DNA of 64,000 nucleotides from CBDIDH01 sp965277595 (GTDB lineage: Bacteria > Planctomycetota > Planctomycetia > Isosphaerales > Isosphaeraceae): the NCBI GenBank assembly GCA_965277595.1, contig CBDIDH010000002.1, positions 1,488,001-1,552,000 on the forward strand, read 5' to 3'. The position numbers and the translations under genes were made by a program. The notes under the pieces are model-generated. The model made no database searches and was not told the origin of the DNA. It saw nothing but the letters and a program-made list of their open reading frames with translations. This document shows, one piece after another, positions 58,551-64,000 of the stretch. Each line of letters starts with the position of its first letter. Position 1 is the first letter of the stretch.

Positions 58551-60095
58551 ATGTCGATTGCAATCCCGAGAAGTGGGGCGAACTGGCGGGGCGCTCTGCC
58601 CTGGGCCGTGCTGGGCCTGGGCCTGTTGCTCGTCGTCGTTAACCTGGCCATTCTCGTTCGAGGCCACAACGCCACGACCGCGCCTGAACCGTCAAAACCA
58701 AAACCGGCCGATAATTCGGCTCCAGGGCTGCCCAGCGGCGTGACCCTGCCCGAAGGGAAGATCAAGGCCGCCGACCTTGGCTACGACAAGGTCGCGCTCG
58801 GATCGCTCGCGACCGAACTCGGCGTCCCGGGGCGCATTGACGCCAATCAGGACCGCCAGGTGCAGGTCAGGCCAAGAGCAACCGGCGTTGTCCGCGAGGT
58901 CAAAGTGGCGCTCGGCGCCAACGTCAAGAAAGGGGAGACGCTCGCCGTTCTCGATAGCCCCGACGTCGGCTCGGCCCGGCTCAATCTTCGCGGCAAGCAG
59001 CGCGAGCTGGCCACGACGCGGATCGAGGCCGCCTGGCGTCAAGGGGTGGCCGTGAACGTCGCCACCTTGATTCCCGAGCTTCGCAAGAGCACCGAGGCCG
59101 CTGTGATTCAGAAGCAATACGCCGACCGTCCGCTCGGAACCTTTCGCGGGGTCTTGCTCTCGGCCTACGCCGATTTTGACATCGCCTCGCACGAGGAAGA
59201 AAAGACCGGCAATCTTCGCGAAAAGCAGATCATCGGCGAACACCCGGCGTTCGTCGCCAAGCACACGCGCGAAGGCTCTCAGGCGAAGTTTGAAGGAACC
59301 CTCGAACAGGTGAAGTTCGACGCCGATTATCAGAGTCGCCTCGCCGCCCAGCAGGTCAAGGCCGCCGAGGCCGCCGTGATCGACGCGGCCGAACGCCTTC
59401 GCATCCTCGGCGTTGATGAGGACGTGAACGCCCTGCTGGCTCATGCCGGCGACATCTCCGCCGCGAGGCCCGCCGACGAGGACGTGACCGCCTATCCGAT
59501 CACCGCCCCGTTTGACTGCACTGTCATCTCTCGGTCGCCCCTGGCCGTTCCCAGCCAGAAAATCGAGATGAACGACGTTCTCTTCGGCCTGGCCGACCTC
59601 TCAACCGTCTGGGTCCTGGCGAACATTCCCGAGTCCGATTTCTCGGTCCTCCCCGCACTCCAGCGCGGGACGATCCGGCTCCAGGCGACCGCCTATCCCG
59701 GTCGAGAGTTAACGGCCCGGGTCCTCTCCGTCGGCGCCACGGTTGACCCGACGACGCGGACAATTCCCATGCTCGCCGAGACCTCGAACACCGACGGTCT
59801 CTTCAAGATCGGCATGTTCGTCCGGATCATCCTCGACACCTCCCACGAGACCAGGGCCCTGACCGTCCCCGCCTCCGCCCTTGTCGATCTCGAAGGCCGC
59901 AAGGGCGTTTTTTCGCCCGATCCTCGCGATAAAAGCGGCCACACCTTCGCCTTTCGCCCCATCAAGCCCGGCCGCGAAACCAGCGGTCGCCTTGAAGTTC
60001 TCTCCGGTCTTTCCCAGGGCGAAACCATCGTTTCCCGTGGGGCGTTCTTGCTCAAGAGTGAGTTGATCCTTCAAAGCGAGACGGATGAGGAATGA
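58551..60095 (+). CDS. RND efflux periplasmic adaptor (CusB/CzcB-like)
   Basis: One N-terminal membrane helix (ALPWAVLGLGLLLVVVNLAILV) anchors a membrane-fusion protein. The lipoyl half-motif VRPRATGVVREVKVALGANVKKGETLAVLDSPDVGSARL, a long hairpin region (residues 140-290), and the barrel (YPITAPFDCTVISRSPL ... FGLADLSTVWVLANIPESDFSVLPALQRGTIRLQA) follow, then TVPASALVDLEGRKGVF. It couples the RND pump to an outer-membrane channel. GGGAGGGAGG precedes the ATG. The partner pump gene lies 173 bases downstream; no outer-membrane channel gene is in view. Confidence 0.9.
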   Translation: MSIAIPRSGANWRGALPWAVLGLGLLLVVVNLAILVRGHNATTAPEPSKPKPADNSAPGLPSGVTLPEGKIKAADLGYDKVALGSLATELGVPGRIDANQDRQVQVRPRATGVVREVKVALGANVKKGETLAVLDSPDVGSARLNLRGKQRELATTRIEAAWRQGVAVNVATLIPELRKSTEAAVIQKQYADRPLGTFRGVLLSAYADFDIASHEEEKTGNLREKQIIGEHPAFVAKHTREGSQAKFEGTLEQVKFDADYQSRLAAQQVKAAEAAVIDAAERLRILGVDEDVNALLAHAGDISAARPADEDVTAYPITAPFDCTVISRSPLAVPSQKIEMNDVLFGLADLSTVWVLANIPESDFSVLPALQRGTIRLQATAYPGRELTARVLSVGATVDPTTRTIPMLAETSNTDGLFKIGMFVRIILDTSHETRALTVPASALVDLEGRKGVFSPDPRDKSGHTFAFRPIKPGRETSGRLEVLSGLSQGETIVSRGAFLLKSELILQSETDEE

Positions 60096-60108
60096 GGATC
60101 GAAAAATG

Positions 60109-60216
60109 ATGACCAATGACCAATGACCGAAATTCGTCGAAAAATTCGCAAGTGAGCCCGTGTTCTCATGATTTCTCATCGGTCCTCGGTCCTCGGTCCT
60201 CGGTCCTCGGTCATTG
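60109..60216. repeat. Inverted heptamer clusters between the adaptor and pump genes
   Basis: Two GACCAAT units and GACCGAA (60109-60130) are matched 50 bases later by five GGTCCTC units and GGTCATT (60180-60215). CAATGACCGA can pair with TCGGTCATTG. This sits inside what should be one operon. Confidence 0.8.
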
Positions 60217-60268
60217 TCTTTTCCACATTGCCCCCGATCACTCGCCGCCTCCCCGTGGATGAGAACAA

Positions 60269-63200
60269 ATGCTCAATTCCCTGATCGAAGCCGCGCTGAA
60301 TAACCGCTTCCTCGTGCTCGCGGGAACGCTGCTCGTCGCGGGAATGGGCGTGTACTCGGCGGGACATCTGCCGATCGATGCCGTGCCCGACCTGACGAAC
60401 GTGCAGGTTCAGGTCATCACCGAGGCCCCCGCGCTCAGTCCGCTGGAGGTCGAGACCTTGCTCTCGTTCCCCGTCGAGGGGGCGATGAGCGGCCTGCCCG
60501 ACGTCGAACAGATCCGGTCAATCTCCAAGTTCGGCATCTCGGTCGTCACGGTCGTCTTTCACGAAGGGACCGATATTTACCGGGCCAGACAGCTCGTCGG
60601 CGAACGTCTCGGCCGGGCGGCCGAGGCCATTCCCCCGGGCTATGGAACCCCCGGCCTCGGCCCGATCGCCACGGCCCTGGGTGAGGTCTACCAGTTCCAG
60701 GTCAAGGCCGCGAAGGGGTCGGGCGTGACCCCGATGGAACTCCGGACGATCCTCGACTGGTACATCTCGTTCCAGCTTCGCAAGGTTCCCGGAGTGACGG
60801 AAATTAACTCGCACGGCGGCGAGTTGAAGACGTATCAGGTCGAGGTCGATCCCGATAAATTGGGAACCTATGAACTGGCGATGACCGACGTTTTCAACGC
60901 CTTGCGCACGAACAACGCGAACGTCGGCGGCGGCTATCTCGTTCACGAGGGCGAGGCCCGTTACATCCGCGGCGAGAGTCAGGTTCACAGCAGTCAGGAC
61001 ATCGCCCAGATCGTCATCGACGAGCGAAACGGGGTTCCCGTGACGATCGACGACGTCGCCGACGTTCACCCCGCGCCGATGATTCGCGCCGGCCTGGTCA
61101 CGCGCGACGGTCAGGGCGAGATCGTCACCGGCCTGGTCATGATGCTCATCGGCGGCAACGGCCGGACGGTCGTCAATGACGTCAAGGACCGCGTCGCCGA
61201 GTTAAATAAGAGCCTGCCGCCGGGCGTCTCGATCGAGCCGCTGTACGACCGGACGCACCTGATCAATCAGACGCTCAGCACGGTGATTCATAACCTGCTC
61301 GAAGGGGGAACGCTCGTCGTCGTGATCTTGCTCGTCCTGCTCGGCAATATCCGAGGGGGCCTGATCGTCGCGCTCGCGATTCCGCTCTCGATGCTCTTCG
61401 CGGCGAACGTGATGCTGGCGACCGGCGTGACCGCCAGCCTGATGAGCCTTGGCGCGATCGACTTCGGCATGATCGTCGATTCGAGCGTCATCATGGTGGA
61501 AAATTGCGTCCGACGGCTGGCTCACGAGGGGACATCGCGGCCGAAGCTTGAGATCATCCGCGACGCCGCCGTTGAGGTACGCAAGCCGACGATGTTCGGC
61601 GAGTTGATCATTGCGATTGTTTATTTGCCGATCCTGGCCTTGCAAGGGACCGAGGGCAAGCTCTTCCGGCCGATGGCCCTGACCGTGATCTTCGCGCTCG
61701 CGGGTTCAATGATCCTCTCGCTGACGTTGATGCCCGTCCTCGCGTCGATGGTCCTGAGTTCCAAAACGGTCGAGAAAGAGGTCTGGATCGTCCGCTGGCT
61801 CAAGCATATCTATACGCCAATGCTTGACGCCTTTGTGCGTCGGCCGATCATCGCGGCGATCGTCGCCGTGAGCCTGATTGGCCTGAGCGTGCCCGTGGGC
61901 ATGCGGCTTGGGGCCGAGTTCATGCCAAGGCTGAACGAGGGAGACCTGCTCGTCGAGGCCGTTCGCATCCCCTCGGCGTCTCTTGAAGGCGCCGTGCCCG
62001 CCTCGACGCAGATCGAGACAATTCTCAAACGCTTTCCCGAAGTCCGCATGGTCTACTCCAAGACCGGCCGACCGGAGATTGCCAACGACGTCATGGGTGT
62101 TCATCAGACAGATGTCTGGACGCTGTTAAAACCTCAGGACGAGTGGCGCTCCGGGCTAACCCGCGACCGCCTGATTGAAGAGATGGACAAGGCTCTCAGC
62201 GAGAACGTCCCCGGCGTCAAGTTCGGCTTCAGCCAGCCGATCGAGATGCGCGTCAACGAGCTGGTCGCCGGTGTCAAGAGCGACGTCGCCGCGCTGATTT
62301 ACGGGGCGGATCTCGACGTCCTCCGCCAGAAGGCCGGCGAGATTGAGCGGGTTCTCTCGCGGATCGATGGCGCGAAGGACATCAAGACGCCGACCTCGGG
62401 CCGCCTGCCGATGCTCCGCGTCGCCGTCCGACGCGATCAACTGGCCCGGTACGGCGTCAAGGCGTCCGACGTTCTCGACGCCATTGCCGCGCTTGGCGGA
62501 ACGACCGTCGGCACGGTCCTCGGCGACACCACCGCCGACAACGGCTTCGAGAAGAACGCCCGGTTTCGCATCCAGGTCCGCCTGCCCAAAGCCTGGCGCA
62601 ACGACCCCGAAAAAATCCGGTCCATCCGCGTGGTTGATCCCAAGGGACGGCCGATCTCCTTGAGCGAACTCGCCGATTTCACGTTCGAGGAAGGCCCAAG
62701 CGAGATCGAGCGCGAAGACGTCCAGCGCCGGGCTGTCGTGGGGGTGAACGTCCGCGGCCGAGACATCGCCGGTTTCGTCGCCGAGGCTCAACAGGCGATC
62801 GACGCGAAGGTCAGTCTTCCGCCCGGCTACCTCGTCCGCTGGGGCGGTCAGTTTGAGCACCTTCAGACCGCGTCAAAGCGCCTGATGATCGTCGTTCCTG
62901 TCGCCCTTGTGATGATTTATTTGCTTCTTTACAGCACCTTTCATTCCTTGAAGCTGGCCGGACTGATCTATCTGGCCGTGCCGATGGCGGCGACTGGCGG
63001 CGTCTTCGCGCTGGCGGCTCGCGGCCTGCCGTTCTCGATCTCGGCGGGCGTGGGATTCATCGCGCTTTTTGGCGTCGCGGTTCTTAACGGCCTCGTCTGG
63101 GTCAGCGCGGTCGAGCATCTCCGGATCGACGGCCACGAACCCCACGAAGCCGCCCGCGAAGCCTCTCTCGTCCGGCTCCGACCGATCTTGATGACCGCTC

Positions 63201-63382
63201 TTGTCGCCGGTTTCGGGTTCCTTCCCATGGCCGTCGCCACCACCCCCGGCGCCGAGATCCAGCGTCCCCTCGCCACCGTCGTCATCGGCGGCCTTCTCAC
63301 GTCCACCCTGCTCACCGCGCTGGTCTTGCCGGCGATTTACCCGTGGTTTGCCGAGGGGTCGAAAGGGTTGAATCTTGACTGA
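60269..63382 (+). CDS. Heavy-metal efflux RND pump (CusA/CzcA family)
   Basis: The 1037-residue pump has the twelve-helix RND layout with two large periplasmic loops. HME-class marks are PIDAVPDLTNVQVQVITEAPALSPLEVE, LGAIDFGMIVDSSVIMVENCVRRLAHE in helix 4 (Asp and Glu of the proton/metal relay), and FMPRLNEGDLLVEAVRIP. The second half ends with LRPILMTALVAGFGFLPMA. Metal (Cu/Ag or Co/Zn/Cd) cannot be settled by eye. The start has only a weak ribosome site. It is preceded by its adaptor and a His-rich protein gene. Confidence 0.95.
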   Translation: MLNSLIEAALNNRFLVLAGTLLVAGMGVYSAGHLPIDAVPDLTNVQVQVITEAPALSPLEVETLLSFPVEGAMSGLPDVEQIRSISKFGISVVTVVFHEGTDIYRARQLVGERLGRAAEAIPPGYGTPGLGPIATALGEVYQFQVKAAKGSGVTPMELRTILDWYISFQLRKVPGVTEINSHGGELKTYQVEVDPDKLGTYELAMTDVFNALRTNNANVGGGYLVHEGEARYIRGESQVHSSQDIAQIVIDERNGVPVTIDDVADVHPAPMIRAGLVTRDGQGEIVTGLVMMLIGGNGRTVVNDVKDRVAELNKSLPPGVSIEPLYDRTHLINQTLSTVIHNLLEGGTLVVVILLVLLGNIRGGLIVALAIPLSMLFAANVMLATGVTASLMSLGAIDFGMIVDSSVIMVENCVRRLAHEGTSRPKLEIIRDAAVEVRKPTMFGELIIAIVYLPILALQGTEGKLFRPMALTVIFALAGSMILSLTLMPVLASMVLSSKTVEKEVWIVRWLKHIYTPMLDAFVRRPIIAAIVAVSLIGLSVPVGMRLGAEFMPRLNEGDLLVEAVRIPSASLEGAVPASTQIETILKRFPEVRMVYSKTGRPEIANDVMGVHQTDVWTLLKPQDEWRSGLTRDRLIEEMDKALSENVPGVKFGFSQPIEMRVNELVAGVKSDVAALIYGADLDVLRQKAGEIERVLSRIDGAKDIKTPTSGRLPMLRVAVRRDQLARYGVKASDVLDAIAALGGTTVGTVLGDTTADNGFEKNARFRIQVRLPKAWRNDPEKIRSIRVVDPKGRPISLSELADFTFEEGPSEIEREDVQRRAVVGVNVRGRDIAGFVAEAQQAIDAKVSLPPGYLVRWGGQFEHLQTASKRLMIVVPVALVMIYLLLYSTFHSLKLAGLIYLAVPMAATGGVFALAARGLPFSISAGVGFIALFGVAVLNGLVWVSAVEHLRIDGHEPHEAAREASLVRLRPILMTALVAGFGFLPMAVATTPGAEIQRPLATVVIGGLLTSTLLTALVLPAIYPWFAEGSKGLNLD

Positions 63383-63467
63383 TTTCATGAATTTCGACTA
63401 ATCTGGTAACCACTGAGAAAACCGAAGAGTCAACAAGTAAGAAACCTTTAATTTTGAGAGTTCTAAA

Positions 63468-64000
63468 ATGACTGATTCAAATTCAGAAAATGCATTAAAC
63501 TGTCAATCAATCGGCATGCTTCTCGTTGATGGGGTCAAAGAAATTGACAAGGAATGCTCGATGAATCTTCATGGAACCGAGGCAGGACTATGCAACGTAA
63601 AGAGACAGTTTCAAGATGAGTGCGGAATCGAAACAGGAAAATCTCTTACAGAAGAAAACTTGATCTCATGGCGTCTTACGAAGCAACTTAATTCACAAGG
63701 AATCAATGCACGTTCCGAATACTCTTACCCGGGCACCAGACATCGGTGCGATATTGTGATCAACTCCGTGATCGAAAAATCAGTCTGGATCGAGGTAAAG
63801 TTGGCCTGGAAAAGCTGGCTCAACTGTAAAGGCAGAACGACAGGCAGGAGCCCTAATTTCAAGGGCTATTTATTCGGTGATGCTTCGCACCCGGGAACTG
63901 CACATGATTTCCACAAACTTGAAACCTTGGAACGACATGGTGCATGTCGACTCGGGCTGCTTCTTATTGGTTTTGATTCCCTGAAAAGCCGAATGGATCA
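63468..64000 (+). CDS. Partial gene, PD-(D/E)XK nuclease-like motif, AT-rich
   Basis: From ATG 63468 a frame stays open for 177 codons to the window edge. It reads MTDSNSENALNCQSIGMLLVDG ..., then SEYSYPGTRHRCDIVINSVIEKSVWIEVKLAWKSWLN. RCDIVI and WIEVKLAW fit the D...ExK core of PD-(D/E)XK nucleases. Base composition is clearly AT-richer than the rest of the window and codon use lacks the usual G/C third positions, which suggests recent transfer. The 85 bases before it are also AT-rich. The rest of the gene and its neighbours lie outside the window. Confidence 0.65.
   Translation, partial: MTDSNSENALNCQSIGMLLVDGVKEIDKECSMNLHGTEAGLCNVKRQFQDECGIETGKSLTEENLISWRLTKQLNSQGINARSEYSYPGTRHRCDIVINSVIEKSVWIEVKLAWKSWLNCKGRTTGRSPNFKGYLFGDASHPGTAHDFHKLETLERHGACRLGLLLIGFDSLKSRMD

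Overview
The window is high-GC chromosomal DNA from a planctomycete, most likely of the Isosphaeraceae/Gemmataceae type. This rests on family marks seen in the sequence: an extracellular protein whose N-terminus carries LEALEGRQLLS, a DUF1559 pseudopilin ([26 protein letters not shown]), short proteins starting with RPRFRLS plus a membrane helix, and very large TPR, HEAT and WD40 proteins. No rRNA, tRNA or CRISPR array was seen.

Layout. 1-7 kb holds isoprenoid and housekeeping genes (a prenyl diphosphate synthase cut by the window edge, dxs, a broken hicA with an intact hicB-like gene, NAD kinase, an RRM protein, a diadenylate cyclase-like gene). 7-18 kb holds secreted or surface proteins, an XRE-type regulator with an inverted-repeat operator, a pseudopilin, a PilZ-like protein, a methyltransferase and tilS. 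An IS3-family element lies at 18.6-19.8 kb. 20-25 kb holds a GT39-like membrane protein and an AsmA-like giant. 25-32 kb, on the minus strand, holds a TIR-STAND-WD40 protein (a candidate immune sensor) and a SWIM/SNF2 helicase. 34-50 kb is a flagellar block: fliF, a compact fliG, a separate fliG C-domain gene, fliO, fliP, fliQ, fliR, flhB, then a second IS copy and two unrelated genes, then flhA, flhF, a small lipoprotein, flhG and fliA. 50-57 kb holds TPR and HEAT proteins. 57-63 kb holds a heavy-metal RND efflux unit with a histidine-rich leader gene. The last 0.6 kb is AT-richer and opens a gene with a PD-(D/E)XK-like motif.

Two themes stand out. First, the intergenic spaces carry a dispersed family of 7-bp tandem repeats (GACCGAT, GACCAAT, GACCTCT, GTCCTCT, GTCCTTT, GCCCTTT and relatives). 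They often sit directly behind stop codons and are often arranged as an array followed by its own reverse complement, so they can fold into long hairpins. Both IS copies sit inside such arrays at the same heptamer step, with a CTT target duplication and opposite orientation. Second, the flagellar switch and export genes deviate from the textbook. FliG has no middle domain, a second FliG C-domain is encoded separately, neither C-domain keeps most of the charged torque residues, FlhB has GASG in place of the NPTH autocleavage motif, and FlhG has Thr in place of the P-loop Lys. Function is inferred from motifs read by eye; no database search was run.
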